64,000 nt of DNA from Methylomonas montana (GTDB lineage: Bacteria > Pseudomonadota > Gammaproteobacteria > Methylococcales > Methylomonadaceae), in NCBI RefSeq assembly GCF_030490285.1, contig NZ_CP129884.1, positions 2,294,001-2,358,000 on the forward strand. The letters run 5' to 3'. Below are positions 27,101-35,228 of this stretch, in pieces (the first letter of the stretch is position 1; every line of letters begins with the position of its first letter). The notes below the pieces were generated by a model that saw only the letters and a program-made list of their open reading frames with translations, was not told the DNA's origin and did no database searches. The position numbers and the translations under genes are program-made.

Positions 27101-27273
27101 TCCCATATAACTTGCAGCTCTTCTCCCAATCCATCGTCTTCAACTGACGAGAGTTTGATCAAGTGGTTGGGTTTATCTCGTCCAATTCCGGGGGCTGCCG
27201 GAATGATTTCCGTAACAACGAAGGGGCGCTTGCGAACGATAGCAAGCTGGCCAATTTCCGGTGTTGTCTGCAT
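24118..27273 (-). CDS. drmD: DISARM SNF2-like helicase DrmD
   Basis: This 1051-residue SNF2/RapA-like superfamily 2 ATPase is the marker of class 1 DISARM. Motif I is ADDVGLGKTIEAG (about 135-147), motif II VDEAHN (251-256), and the C-terminal half carries LLATDAASEGVNLQ and NRMEQRNGRVDRHGQ. A long coiled region near 930-1000 has alternating charged residues. It is the first gene of the minus-strand operon; AGGGAAG lies seven bases before the ATG. It probably remodels or translocates on DNA with DrmA. The reading frame is complete. Confidence 0.9.
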   Translation of the reverse strand: MQTTPEIGQLAIVRKRPFVVTEIIPAAPGIGRDKPNHLIKLSSVEDDGLGEELQVIWELEPGTSVYEKSTLPNPDSFDHPKRLQAFLDAVRWGAVSQADDKALQSPFRSGIEVDDYQLDPVVRALSMPRVNLLIADDVGLGKTIEAGLVVQEMILRHRVRSVLIVCPSSLQVQWKEEMRDKFGLEFRIIDSNTISQLRRKRGIHVNPWTHFPRLITSVDYLKRERPLRTFRETLPAGDQPTYPRAYDLLIVDEAHNIAPSGRGKYATDSMRTLAVRSLTPHFEHKLFLSATPHNGYRESFAALLELLDSQRFARAITPDRSQLDAVMVRRMKSELKLRWDGSRRFAERLVKHLEVPYTNEERLAHQALQQYSELRLKHASSDGERMAAEFVLKLLKKRLFSSPAAFGTTLEKHVASVGKQSGKAIANRDIADFSDDYADDDEYELETGEVVSSVSQSLSALTSEEQSLLRQLSDYAVKTSLRPDSKAETLIKWLKNTLRPGGQWNEERVIIFTEYRATQKWLYDLLAREGFAENERLEMIYGGMDNKHREAIKAAFQTHPKDSTVRILLATDAASEGVNLQNYCSKLIHFEIPWNPNRMEQRNGRVDRHGQKADEVDIYHFVGKGFDKAQSTAKVGDLEADLEFLMRAALKVETIREDLGKVGPVIATQVEEAMLGKRQRLDTSRAEQEAEPVRRMLKFERKLREQLEKLAAQLHETQHDLNLTPDHIENVVRVGLELAGQPALIPVEIDGIWPDPTGLRKTCPVFHLPALSNSWAQCTDGLAHPHSKIIRPIVFDAALATGRDDVVLAHLNHRLVQMCLRLLRAEIWSLDTQTQHLSRVSACIVDDSALSHPVVIAHGRIVVLGGDNHRLHEEIITAGGALIEGRFNRLNVGETKAALESATDTPVPAAIEVRFQALWPKHADSLLAALEARRVDRTKNLEKTLEERAEKEVSKLTAIMTELQRSIQAELAPHQIEQLDLFLFGDDLGKQQRERDLSALRRRLEEIPEEIERESRHIRSRFTNPHARLFPVAVTWLIPRKAVLEITGGKA

Positions 27274-27303
27274 TTTCTTCCCTAATTCAAAGCTGTGCTA
27301 ATA

Positions 27304-27332
27304 AATAAAGGCAAATGCTACACCAACATCAA
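27304..27332 (-). promoter_or_regulatory. Candidate promoter of the DISARM operon
   Basis: Reading on the minus strand, TTGATG (27327-27332) is followed after 17 bp by TTTATT (27304-27309), about 30 bp before the drmD start. The match is moderate and unsupported by other signals. Confidence 0.35.
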
Positions 27333-27484
27333 TTATTGCCTGCGAGAAAATTAATCCGAGGGGTCAGTAACGAAGGTTCAGGGGGGATTCAAAGTGTTTG
27401 GCGAACCAACAACAAGGTGGAGTCGGAGTCACTTGTTCATCCGCTACCAATGCGCTATCAGCAAGTGGTTTCGTATCTCGGTGT

Positions 27485-28001
27485 CAGCTAATCAAAACCA
27501 GCTAATTTTATAGACGCTTTTACGCAGTCGGGTTAGTACAAAAAATTTTGGCCAATTATCGAAATCGCAATAATTATCGCGATTTCGAAGACGACCTTCC
27601 AAATTTACTCTTCACAATATTCCCCAGGACGTTTCCGGACGGCTGCCATCGAGTTGAACCCCGTTTAACAGGCATTGGCCGGTACCCATCGAAAATTTTT
27701 TTCGTAATCTTGCAGTAAATTGCGAAATCGCAATTTACTGCAAGCAGCTTTCAAAATTTTTGCTGAAAAATACGTCCTCAGATCGCATCAGACAAATTTA
27801 ATTTTCCGATCTTGCAGCTGATGGCAAATTCATCGTCAGCTGCAAGTGAGTGGCCACTCGATTTGGATATTCTGTCCGACGCGACATTACGCAATCCAAT
27901 GGATTGCAGACTGGGCCGGCAACGGTCTGAGTAGGGGGGATAGGTCTCTTGTATTAATGACTATCGCCCCATTTTTTCCGATGATTATGAGGTTAATAGA
28001 C
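27485..28001. promoter_or_regulatory. Palindrome-rich control region of the island 1 AlpA/DUF927 module
   Basis: This intergenic stretch between drmD and the AlpA-like gene has no gene but is largely conserved, in opposite orientation, at 43208-43640 before the matching module of island 2. It holds three palindromes: TCGAAATCGC arms at 27559-27568 and 27579-27588; a near-perfect 36-bp palindrome at 27709-27744 (17-bp arms); and CTTGCAGCTGA arms at 27811-27821 and 27836-27846. Such a region could be an operator array or an origin for the DUF927 protein. No other function is visible. Confidence 0.6.
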
Positions 28002-28244
28002 ATGAATAAATTGCCCGAAACTGGCTTTCTGCGTTTGAAACAAATTATTGGCGATCCAAAGGCCAAGCCGCCCATTTCTGGATTGCTGCCCATGAGTAAA
28101 TCATCCTGGTGGGATGGGATCAAAAAAGGCATCTTTCCTAAGCCGATCAAAATGGGCACCAATATGACGGCCTGGCGGGTGGAGGATATTGCCGAGCTCA
28201 TTGCGCGTTTAGGTGCTCAATGTACCGGCAACGCGAATGCCTGA
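28002..28244 (+). CDS. AlpA-like excision/transcription regulator
   Basis: This 80-residue protein is like the AlpA-type regulators of P4-like islands: a short helix-turn-helix (SKSSWWDGIKKGIFPKPIKMG) followed by the wing TAWRVEDIAELIARL. These proteins activate integrase expression or assist excision. The ATG at 28002 has GAGG ten bases upstream; an open frame reaching back to 27846 is not conserved in the island 2 copy. It overlaps the next gene by eight bases. The equivalent gene in island 2 is interrupted by the 282-bp element. Confidence 0.8.
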   Translation: MNKLPETGFLRLKQIIGDPKAKPPISGLLPMSKSSWWDGIKKGIFPKPIKMGTNMTAWRVEDIAELIARLGAQCTGNANA

Positions 28245-28680
28245 TCAACGACTGCCGTTGCCGCCGTTTGCTAAGGAGCTGATCGCACGACTGCAATCTA
28301 CGTCGCCGCCCTGGCCAATTATGATTTGCTTTGGTCGTGATGCCTGGCAACGCGCGCGGCAATGGCAATCGAATCCCACCGTATGGGCACTGGTATGTCC
28401 GTCTAACTCAGCGCCGGCTCATTTTCGTTGGCCGGTGCTGGGCCTGATGTTAATCGTCGACTGGCAATATGATCACGCGACTGGTCGTGATGAAGTGATG
28501 GCGCTGGTCAAGGTGCTGCTGGGCTACGGCGCCGAATGGGTGGCCGTCTGGCCAAGTTGGGTGGATTTCAGTCAACCCGCGTTTGAATACGATCCACGTT
28601 TGCCGGTGGGCCAGCGTTGGGTTCAGGTGCGGGACGAGATTGTTGTTTATCGGCTGAACGAGGAGTCAGGCGGTGGATGA
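28237..28680 (+). CDS. Conserved hypothetical protein of the AlpA/DUF927 module
   Basis: This 147-residue protein is of unknown function and starts at ATG 28237, overlapping the AlpA-like stop; a GTG at 28213 is not favoured. It shares roughly 80% identity with the product of 42238-42690, far more than the neighbouring DUF927 pair shares. It is tryptophan-rich (RWPVLGLMLIVDWQ, WVAVWPSWVDFSQPAFEYDP) and has no recognised motif. Its fixed place between the regulator and DUF927 genes in both islands suggests a role in replication or maintenance of the element. Confidence 0.75.
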   Translation: MPDQRLPLPPFAKELIARLQSTSPPWPIMICFGRDAWQRARQWQSNPTVWALVCPSNSAPAHFRWPVLGLMLIVDWQYDHATGRDEVMALVKVLLGYGAEWVAVWPSWVDFSQPAFEYDPRLPVGQRWVQVRDEIVVYRLNEESGGG

Positions 28681-30556
28681 TCATGCTGAATCACTAATGT
28701 ATGAAGAGGTTGATGGCGGATTGGCATCCGCCATTAGCCGATTTCTGCCTGAGAAGTTGTCGCCTTCGGATTTGGCCGAGATCCAACAAGCCCGTCAATC
28801 AATGGTTGCTGCCAAATCCGAGAAGGATGCGGCAGCGCTATTTCCCTGCGCCGACAGTCGGCCATGTTACCAAGTGTATGAACACACCTGCGGCCTGGAT
28901 CATTGCTGGCCCGCCGGTGTGTATTACCATTTTCTCGGCAAATCGTCTGCCAAGGAGCCGCCGGCGCTGCGCGATGTCAGAATCTGTGGCGTGTTGAAGG
29001 CGGTGGCCATTGCCCGCAACCGACAAGGTGGCGACTTCGGTTTATTACTGGAATTTCGCGATCGACTGGGGCAACTCAAACAGTGGAACATGCCGTTCCG
29101 TTTAGTCGCCGGCCGCGGCGATGAGCTGCAGAAAGCCTTGTTCGATCAAGGCCTAGATATTCACTATCCGCAACGCAGTCGGCTGGCGGATTATCTGTGT
29201 CAGCAACATCCAGATCGAACGGTCTGGATCACATCCACACCCGGTTGGTTTGATAACGTTTATGTGCTGCCGGATCGTAGTATTGGTGATTCAAGTGATG
29301 CCGTGATTCTGCAGTCCGAGGGAAATATACACAGTAGTCTTTATCGGCAAGCTGGTACCTTGTCCGCCTGGCAACAACAGGTCGCGGGTTTATGTCCCGG
29401 TAATCCTTTTTTGCTGTTCGTTGTCTCGCTGGCCTTTTGTGGTCCTTTACTGGCTAAATGCCATTTGGACAGCCTGGCCATTCATACTTATGGTCCTTCC
29501 AGTCAAGGCAAAACCAGCGGCATGCAGGCCGCAGCCAGTGTCTGGGGCGAACCAAAAAGTTTCCAGCGTTCCTGGACCGCGACGTTAAATGGCCTAGAAT
29601 CAGCGGCTGTTCAAGTCAACGACGGTTTGCTGTGTCTGGATGAGATGAGTAAAGCCGATGCTCAGGATGTCAGTAAGTCGCTGTATCTGCTGGCCAATGG
29701 CGTTGGCAAGCAACGGGCCACGGTCAGTGGTAAAGCCATGGCGCATCAGCATTGGCGGGTAGCGATTCTGTCTAACGGCGAAGATTCGATTGAAGCGCAT
29801 CTGAGTAAGGCCGGGATTCCGGTCAAAGCCGGCGAATTGGTGCGCTTTCTGCAATTGGCGGTGTTTGGTCAGCATGGCGCCTTTGACCATCTGCATGACT
29901 ATGACAGTGGCCGGGATTTTGCCACCGCGCTGCATCAGCACACGTCGCAGCAGTATGGCACCGCCGGTATCGCTTTTCTGGAGCACTTGACCCGCGATGC
30001 ACGCGATTTTGCCGCCTACCTGGACCAGTGTTTACGCATTTTCGAACAGCGCTTCGGTCCCTTATCAGCGCAGGAAACCCGCGCCGCCCGCAGCTTTGCC
30101 TTGATCGGTCTGGCGGGGGAACTGGCAACCGAATATGGTGTTACGGGTTGGCCGGAACGCATAGCGATGGAAGCGGCGCTGATCTGCTTCAAACATTGGC
30201 GCCAACAGCGTGGAACCGGTGAACTGGAACCTCAGCAATTGGCCAATGCGTTACGGCAGTACGTCGAACTCTATGGCGACAGCCGCTTTACCAAAACCGA
30301 CGATCCCAACCGACTGCATGGCGAGCGCTCCGGCTATTGGCGCCCAACCGAACGAGGCCGGCAATGGTTGTTCAGCTCGGCCGGTTTTAAAAAGGCGATT
30401 GGTCATGCCGATTTGGCATTAGCGGTTAAACTGCTGATCGGTCAAGGCATCCTGAAATCTGGCCCCAATCCCAAAAAGCATGTCACCCAGGTCAAAGTCC
30501 ACGGCGGCTCAGCCTGGTTTTACGTGATTCAGTTTGATGACGACCATGTTGGCTGA
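28673..30556 (+). CDS. DUF927-domain protein, putative replication helicase/primase of island 1
   Basis: This 627-residue protein starts with GTG at 28673, overlapping the previous stop by eight bases. The central part matches the DUF927 ATPase family: IHTYGPSSQGKTSGMQAAASVWG gives a GxxxxGKT nucleotide site, and LLCLDEMSKAD gives the acidic Walker B. An N-terminal cysteine-containing segment (FPCADSRPCYQVYEHTCGLDHC) may bind metal. DUF927 proteins are found in phages, plasmids and islands and are thought to act in replication. The protein is related to 40443-42266 but much diverged from it. It is the main gene of a four-gene overlapping operon. Confidence 0.8.
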   Translation: MDDHAESLMYEEVDGGLASAISRFLPEKLSPSDLAEIQQARQSMVAAKSEKDAAALFPCADSRPCYQVYEHTCGLDHCWPAGVYYHFLGKSSAKEPPALRDVRICGVLKAVAIARNRQGGDFGLLLEFRDRLGQLKQWNMPFRLVAGRGDELQKALFDQGLDIHYPQRSRLADYLCQQHPDRTVWITSTPGWFDNVYVLPDRSIGDSSDAVILQSEGNIHSSLYRQAGTLSAWQQQVAGLCPGNPFLLFVVSLAFCGPLLAKCHLDSLAIHTYGPSSQGKTSGMQAAASVWGEPKSFQRSWTATLNGLESAAVQVNDGLLCLDEMSKADAQDVSKSLYLLANGVGKQRATVSGKAMAHQHWRVAILSNGEDSIEAHLSKAGIPVKAGELVRFLQLAVFGQHGAFDHLHDYDSGRDFATALHQHTSQQYGTAGIAFLEHLTRDARDFAAYLDQCLRIFEQRFGPLSAQETRAARSFALIGLAGELATEYGVTGWPERIAMEAALICFKHWRQQRGTGELEPQQLANALRQYVELYGDSRFTKTDDPNRLHGERSGYWRPTERGRQWLFSSAGFKKAIGHADLALAVKLLIGQGILKSGPNPKKHVTQVKVHGGSAWFYVIQFDDDHVG

Positions 30557-31058
30557 TGTGATACGGCATTATCTGGCGGAGGCGACCGATGAGCCGTCTC
30601 AACCAGACTACCAACACCACGGAACGCAAAGTAAAAAGGTTGCAGCGGTAACACCGGTGTTACCTGGCCCGGAATCGGTAATACCCCAGCAACCCGCGCC
30701 AGGACTGGCCGTAACACCAGTAATACCGGTAACACCCCAAAACAGCAAGTACCAACAAGACAACGTCAACAAGCTCAACGCCCAAGATAAAGCCAGACTT
30801 ATGGCCTATCTGAACGCCATTGGCGAAACCGATTCATCGGTCATCGACGAGTTTCTCAGCGAATGCGCGGCAAGCCCCGACATCCTGCATTACGCCTTGC
30901 AACTGGCCGAAGATACCCTGCGAATTCACCACGGCGATACGCGGGGATTCGTACGCTGTGCCAGTTGTCGATTGCTACAAGGGCATCAATGCAGCCAATT
31001 CGGATGGCGGATTGTGGTGGATAAATGGCGTAGGTGTAAGAACTTTGAACAACGTTAA
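30546..31058 (+). CDS. Conserved zinc-finger-like protein of the DUF927 module
   Basis: This 170-residue protein starts at ATG 30546 inside the DUF927 stop, matching the start of its island 2 counterpart (40450). A proline/valine-rich linker (about 35-70) is encoded by repeated GTAAYACC units. The C-terminal part has a helical domain (ARLMAYLNAIGETDSSVIDEFLSEC) and CASCRLLQGHQC, a likely zinc knuckle. Function is unknown. The counterpart shares the helical and cysteine parts but not the linker. Confidence 0.7.
   Translation: MLADVIRHYLAEATDEPSQPDYQHHGTQSKKVAAVTPVLPGPESVIPQQPAPGLAVTPVIPVTPQNSKYQQDNVNKLNAQDKARLMAYLNAIGETDSSVIDEFLSECAASPDILHYALQLAEDTLRIHHGDTRGFVRCASCRLLQGHQCSQFGWRIVVDKWRRCKNFEQR
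30647..30736 (+). repeat. Iteron-like GTAAYACC repeats within the coding region
   Basis: GTAACACC or GTAATACC occurs at 30648, 30678, 30711, 30720 and 30729, and the first copy is half of a perfect 18-bp palindrome (30647-30664). All direct copies are in the same frame and encode Val-Thr-Pro or Val-Ile-Pro, so they may simply be a repetitive linker. The palindrome leaves open a DNA-binding role such as an origin. Confidence 0.55.
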
Positions 31059-31080
31059 GTTAAATTGCGAATACAACGCG

Positions 31081-31962
31081 TCATTGATCCAGTGATACTG
31101 TTTGAACAATGGCCTCGAATTCCGCCAAGAATTCCGGCTGCCTTTGCTGCAGAAACCTTTTTATAGCTGGGTTTTCAAGTAATTTGGCTAAGTAACCCTT
31201 AGCCAACACTAAATTAAGGACATCTTGCCCATAGGTCTGCTCAACCATTTTGTATCGTTCTTGAAGATTGCTCATCTCTCGCTCCATTTTGGCTATTTGC
31301 TCCGCAGTTAGACCGCTAAGCTTTTTCGGCTTCTTGCCTTCGACAAGCATTGATGACGGCGTGGCGACTAATAGTGCTTCAGCATAATTTATGGTGATGG
31401 TATTGGCTGATATCATGAGCTCGACACATTCGAGTTGGCGGGTTGGTTTCATTTTTCGCAACACCCGTGACAGATCCGTTGGGAACTGGTGATCTTTCAA
31501 CAGTTCTGCTGCCTCGGGGCATATGCCTTCCAATAACGCCGCTTTGCGCTCAATCGTGCGGGGATCGACACTGAGCGCCTTGGCCAGCCGTTCTGGGGTG
31601 ACGCCGCGTTCGATGGCGCGGCGAATCATGTGATGTTCCTGTATCGTCGACAAACGGTTGATACGACTGTTATACGTGTAACTCTCGTCATCAGTAGCAA
31701 CCAGACATGGAACCTCGATATATCCCAATTCCTGCAAAGCGATCAGTCGGATGTGGCCATCCAGTAAAATGAGCTGATCGGTTTTAGCATCGGCAGGCCC
31801 GACCGATAGAGGCTCAATCAGTCCAATTTCCTGTATCGATGTGCGTATCTGCAAATATTTTCGCGAGGTGGTAACGCCAGTAGGCGTTCTCCGCGAGGGC
31901 AGGATCTTATCTACCGGCACTGAAATTGGTTCGAGACAGAATCCCAGAGGTATATTGGTCAT
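31081..31962 (-). CDS. ParB/RepB-like protein (second of pair)
   Basis: This 293-residue protein is like plasmid partition proteins of the ParB/RepB type. The N-terminal ParB-like fold (residues ~10-100) has IGLIEPLSVGPA and LLDGHIRLIALQELGY; a helix-turn-helix segment follows (GVTPERLAKALSVDPRTIERKAALL), then a RepB-like C-terminal helical domain. It overlaps the previous gene by four bases. In this setting, with a serine recombinase and no ParA, it more likely regulates or guides the recombinase than segregates DNA. That role is inference. Confidence 0.8.
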   Translation of the reverse strand: MTNIPLGFCLEPISVPVDKILPSRRTPTGVTTSRKYLQIRTSIQEIGLIEPLSVGPADAKTDQLILLDGHIRLIALQELGYIEVPCLVATDDESYTYNSRINRLSTIQEHHMIRRAIERGVTPERLAKALSVDPRTIERKAALLEGICPEAAELLKDHQFPTDLSRVLRKMKPTRQLECVELMISANTITINYAEALLVATPSSMLVEGKKPKKLSGLTAEQIAKMEREMSNLQERYKMVEQTYGQDVLNLVLAKGYLAKLLENPAIKRFLQQRQPEFLAEFEAIVQTVSLDQ

Positions 31963-32861
31963 ATCGTGCGACCTCCCGACAAGACGCGTTCAGCGAGATA
32001 TTTCGGCAGAGAGTCCAAGCCCTCTGCGCGCAGAAGAGTCGAGAAATTCTCATCGGCAAATAATTCTCGGAGGGCACTGACGACAAACAACAAGCGTTGT
32101 TGAGTCAACTGGGCCTTTTTAACGACCAGTTTTTGGCGGTCGACTTCCTTTTGGTAGACTCTGACCAAACTTGCGGTCGTGACATCTTGCGCTTTTCGCG
32201 GCGTACCTTTGGCAACCGATGGTCCTAACGTTTGTCGGCGTTCGATAACTCGTCGCGCCTGTATCAATTGTTTTCCGCGTAGTTTTCCAGTCTCGTAAGC
32301 TTCCTGTAGGGCGGCCTGGATGGCTTGATCGTCATCACCCGCGCCGACAATGGATAAGGCAGCATTCAATGGAATTTTGCCTTTTTCCACGGCAACCAAC
32401 AAACGTTCTTCGCCTTTCATCAGCAAGGTGAGTATGCCGTGGACATACTCGACGCAGAGTCCGGTTTTTTGGGCGATGACTTTTTTGTCGTATCCCTGTT
32501 CGTGAAGTTGCTGAATACCTGCCAATAACTCTAACGGTCGATAGTGGCGGCGCGCGATATTTTCGGTCAAACTCATGATGAATGCATTTTCGTCGCTGAC
32601 TTCGATAACCAGGGCAGGAATTGTTGCTTCACCCAAACCATGAAATGCCTTCATTCGGCCTTCGCCGCAAACCAAAAGGTAGCGTTCGGTGCCGTCTGTT
32701 GCTGCTCGTGGTGTCACAGTGATCGGCTTCTTGAGTCCGATTGTTTGGATATTGGTGACGATCTCCTCGAAAACACGCTTGTTTCTTTCTCTTGGATTAA
32801 GGACATCAATCAAGTTAATTGGGATCATTTGCATTTGGCCAGTCCTGATTGTTTCTGTCAT
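31959..32861 (-). CDS. ParB/RepB-like protein (first of pair)
   Basis: This 300-residue ParB-family protein begins with a ParB-like domain (IPINLIDVLNPRERNK, GLKKPITVTPR, CGEGRMKAFHGLG, ENIARRHYRPLE), then a helix-turn-helix (YDKKVIAQKTGLCVEYVHGILTL) and a RepB-type C-terminus. It overlaps both neighbours by four bases, so the three genes form one tight operon. The two ParB-like proteins are not close copies of each other and could form a heteromer. No parA is present. Confidence 0.82.
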   Translation of the reverse strand: MTETIRTGQMQMIPINLIDVLNPRERNKRVFEEIVTNIQTIGLKKPITVTPRAATDGTERYLLVCGEGRMKAFHGLGEATIPALVIEVSDENAFIMSLTENIARRHYRPLELLAGIQQLHEQGYDKKVIAQKTGLCVEYVHGILTLLMKGEERLLVAVEKGKIPLNAALSIVGAGDDDQAIQAALQEAYETGKLRGKQLIQARRVIERRQTLGPSVAKGTPRKAQDVTTASLVRVYQKEVDRQKLVVKKAQLTQQRLLFVVSALRELFADENFSTLLRAEGLDSLPKYLAERVLSGGRTI

Positions 32862-34426
32862 GCTGCTCTCCTCAAACGTGTGTGTTCTGCCATACCGTAC
32901 AGATAGTCCAAGCTGTCGAAACGGTAGCTTTCGAATTCGATTGGGTTATGTTCGGCGAGACGGATGCGGGGTTGATCGAAATCCAGTCGCGGTAATAGGT
33001 AGTAATCGAGTGCAGCATGATTTGTTTCATCAAGGCGAACCGCCACGGTAATGTCTGGGGCCAAGCTTGTGTCAAACCGGACTTTCCAATGGTGATGGCC
33101 ATTTTCGCAGCTTTGGCAGCGCGCCAATACTATGGAAACACTGAATTCATTATTGACTTGCAGTAGATCCGTGCCAGCGTCGCGTTTGACAGTGCCGCCT
33201 AATGCCATGATCTGGCGTTCGGTTTCATTGACGGTTTCTGGGTGAAAACGACGGAGGAATTGGTTGATTTCCAGATATCGATAGTCGCGATCTGGTGTGA
33301 AACCGACCATTTTGTAGGCTCGCACCAGGCTGCCGAAACGATGCGCGTAAACGGATGTGGATGGCATGCCTTCGGATTCGTTGATGATCAATCCCGACAG
33401 AAAGCCTCTGCGCTGGTAAAGGGCTCGCAGACGCTCGATTAATTCCTTGTCGGTATATCGGTGAACTCTGGCTCGAATGATTCCTTGCGCGGTGTAAAAC
33501 AGTTCAGGCGGTACGATAGGTTCGAATGCGCCTTCTTTTTTGATCCACATATCAGAAGGATTAACCACTCTTAGCTTTTTGAGCTTGAAGGAAATGCGGT
33601 TATAGATATTGTTACCAATGTATTTTTCATTGGTCAGGATCTCTTGCACCGTTGCGCGAGTCCACTGCCTGTTGAGGTCAGTCTGTATTCCCATGCCGTT
33701 CAAGCGTTCGGCAATTTCGGACTCGACCAGTCCATCCTCGATGAACCAGTGATACATCAAATTGACGGTGCGGATTTCCGCCTCGGGACCAGGCATGAGG
33801 ATGACACGGTCGGTTTGCAGGCTTTTATGTTCGCCTCTGGCCAGTTCGGCTTTAATGGAACCGTTTTGATCGAGTAATACCCGTCGTAGGCCATAGCCAG
33901 CAGGGCCGCCTTGACGAAAACCGAGCTCAATCAGTCGAGACTGCCCGGCGAAAACCTTAGCCGACAATTCTCTGCTGTATTCACCCGCCATAGCCCGTTT
34001 AACGCCTTTGACAATGGTGGAAACAGGTGAACCGTCGTTTTCAAACTGTTCGGCACAGTAAGTAACTTGAATTCCTGCTTTCCGACACCGATATTCATAG
34101 TAAGCGCTCTCATCAGCATCTTGGAATCGTCCCCAGCGGCTAACGTCATACACCAAAATCATTGAAAAGTCGGCAGATCCAGTTTCAACATCTTTCAACA
34201 GCTGTTGTAATGAAACTCGACCATCGATGCGCAAACCACTTTTGCCGGCATCGGTGTAGGTTCGTACGATCTCAATATTATGACGAGCGGCGTATTCGCG
34301 GATTTTGTCAGACTGATTTTCTGTGGAGTACTGCTGGTGCTCGGTCGACATTCGCACATATTCCACCGCGCGTAAATTGACTAACGTTTCTGGGCGTTCT
34401 TCGTTGGATTCAATTTGATTTATCAA
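32858..34426 (-). CDS. Large serine recombinase
   Basis: This 522-residue recombinase has a resolvase N-terminal domain with nucleophile S27 in YVRMSTEHQQ, a conserved YTDAGKSG segment, and LVYDVSRWGRF; a recombinase domain follows (about 180-290). The C-terminus is not of the coiled-coil zinc type typical of phage serine integrases. It leads a three-gene operon with two ParB/RepB-like proteins. The trio may be an integrative module of its own nested inside island 1; I could not find clear boundaries. Confidence 0.88.
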   Translation of the reverse strand: MINQIESNEERPETLVNLRAVEYVRMSTEHQQYSTENQSDKIREYAARHNIEIVRTYTDAGKSGLRIDGRVSLQQLLKDVETGSADFSMILVYDVSRWGRFQDADESAYYEYRCRKAGIQVTYCAEQFENDGSPVSTIVKGVKRAMAGEYSRELSAKVFAGQSRLIELGFRQGGPAGYGLRRVLLDQNGSIKAELARGEHKSLQTDRVILMPGPEAEIRTVNLMYHWFIEDGLVESEIAERLNGMGIQTDLNRQWTRATVQEILTNEKYIGNNIYNRISFKLKKLRVVNPSDMWIKKEGAFEPIVPPELFYTAQGIIRARVHRYTDKELIERLRALYQRRGFLSGLIINESEGMPSTSVYAHRFGSLVRAYKMVGFTPDRDYRYLEINQFLRRFHPETVNETERQIMALGGTVKRDAGTDLLQVNNEFSVSIVLARCQSCENGHHHWKVRFDTSLAPDITVAVRLDETNHAALDYYLLPRLDFDQPRIRLAEHNPIEFESYRFDSLDYLYGMAEHTRLRRAA

Positions 34427-34576
34427 ACCTGATGATCCCCGTTCGCATGAAAATTAGGCTCTCGCTAAGCCACTGGTGGACTGGAGCTATCTTCTAAGCG
34501 GGGACAGCCAAATCCAGGGGTTACCAAGAGCGGACTGACAATACGGTATAAGAATCTTAATGGTTTGCCGATCAAG

Positions 34577-35029
34577 TCATCTCTTTGCAATACCGGCATT
34601 TGGCTGACATTCGCAAACATGTACCGTAATCTCTACGGTCCAAACGTCCATCTTTGCAAACTTTGCCTCTGTCACCAAACTGAGCCTGTAAATCCCGGAA
34701 GGCAGTAGCTTTGCTGGAGTTGACGCGTCCATATTTGCAATTCGACTAGTCTTGGCTTTGGCGTTGCGTGTTCGTTGCAATGTACGATTACGATCAACAT
34801 ACTTTGGATGAGATTCACGGTATTGACGCCAATAATCGGGATTGCGCTCTATCCACGATTGTTGAGCCCGTTGTTGGTTCTCTTGATAATCAGGGTCTGT
34901 CTTCAGTTTGTTGCGGTGCCATTGTCGTTTACGATGCTGTTGGCATGAAGGCGCTGAGCAATAGGTTTGCAGTGGCACTTGCGGACGTGGTTGAAAAGAC
35001 TGGCCGCAAGCGAGACATTGTTTAATCGC
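34577..35029 (-). CDS. Small zinc-ribbon-like protein linked to the recombinase cluster
   Basis: This 150-residue protein starts at ATG 35029, with AGGGAG about eight bases upstream; a start at 35050 lacks that support. The N-terminal CLACGQSFQPRPQVPLQTYCSAPSC gives a CxxC...CxxxxC zinc site, followed by a basic helical stretch rich in Arg, Gln and Trp that could contact nucleic acid. It points the same way as the serine recombinase operon, 150 bp upstream of it. Function is unknown; a DNA-binding regulator is plausible. Confidence 0.65.
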   Translation of the reverse strand, partial: AIKQCLACGQSFQPRPQVPLQTYCSAPSCQQHRKRQWHRNKLKTDPDYQENQQRAQQSWIERNPDYWRQYRESHPKYVDRNRTLQRTRNAKAKTSRIANMDASTPAKLLPSGIYRLSLVTEAKFAKMDVWTVEITVHVCECQPNAGIAKR

Positions 35030-35228
35030 CATCAAAGGCTCCCTACACAAAAACGCGTATTGAGCCCAATCAAACAGATGATAGACAGAAAGATTACGAT
35101 GTCTTAATTGAATGCAATGCTGACAACTTATCAGTTACTTTGTTGTGTTAAGAATGCTAAAGACTTTGCTGGTTTTGACTGTCGTATTCTGGCCCGATTG
35201 TTGATTGGAGTGAATTCTGATCATGTTT

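Noticed and set aside
30647..30736. Repeat cluster as a CRISPR array
   Set aside because: Units are 8-9 bp with no regular spacers and lie in a coding frame. No CRISPR array or cas gene was seen anywhere in the window.
31081..32861. Plasmid partition system implying an integrated plasmid
   Set aside because: No ParA and no replication initiator of plasmid type is present, and the ParB-like genes are coupled to a recombinase.
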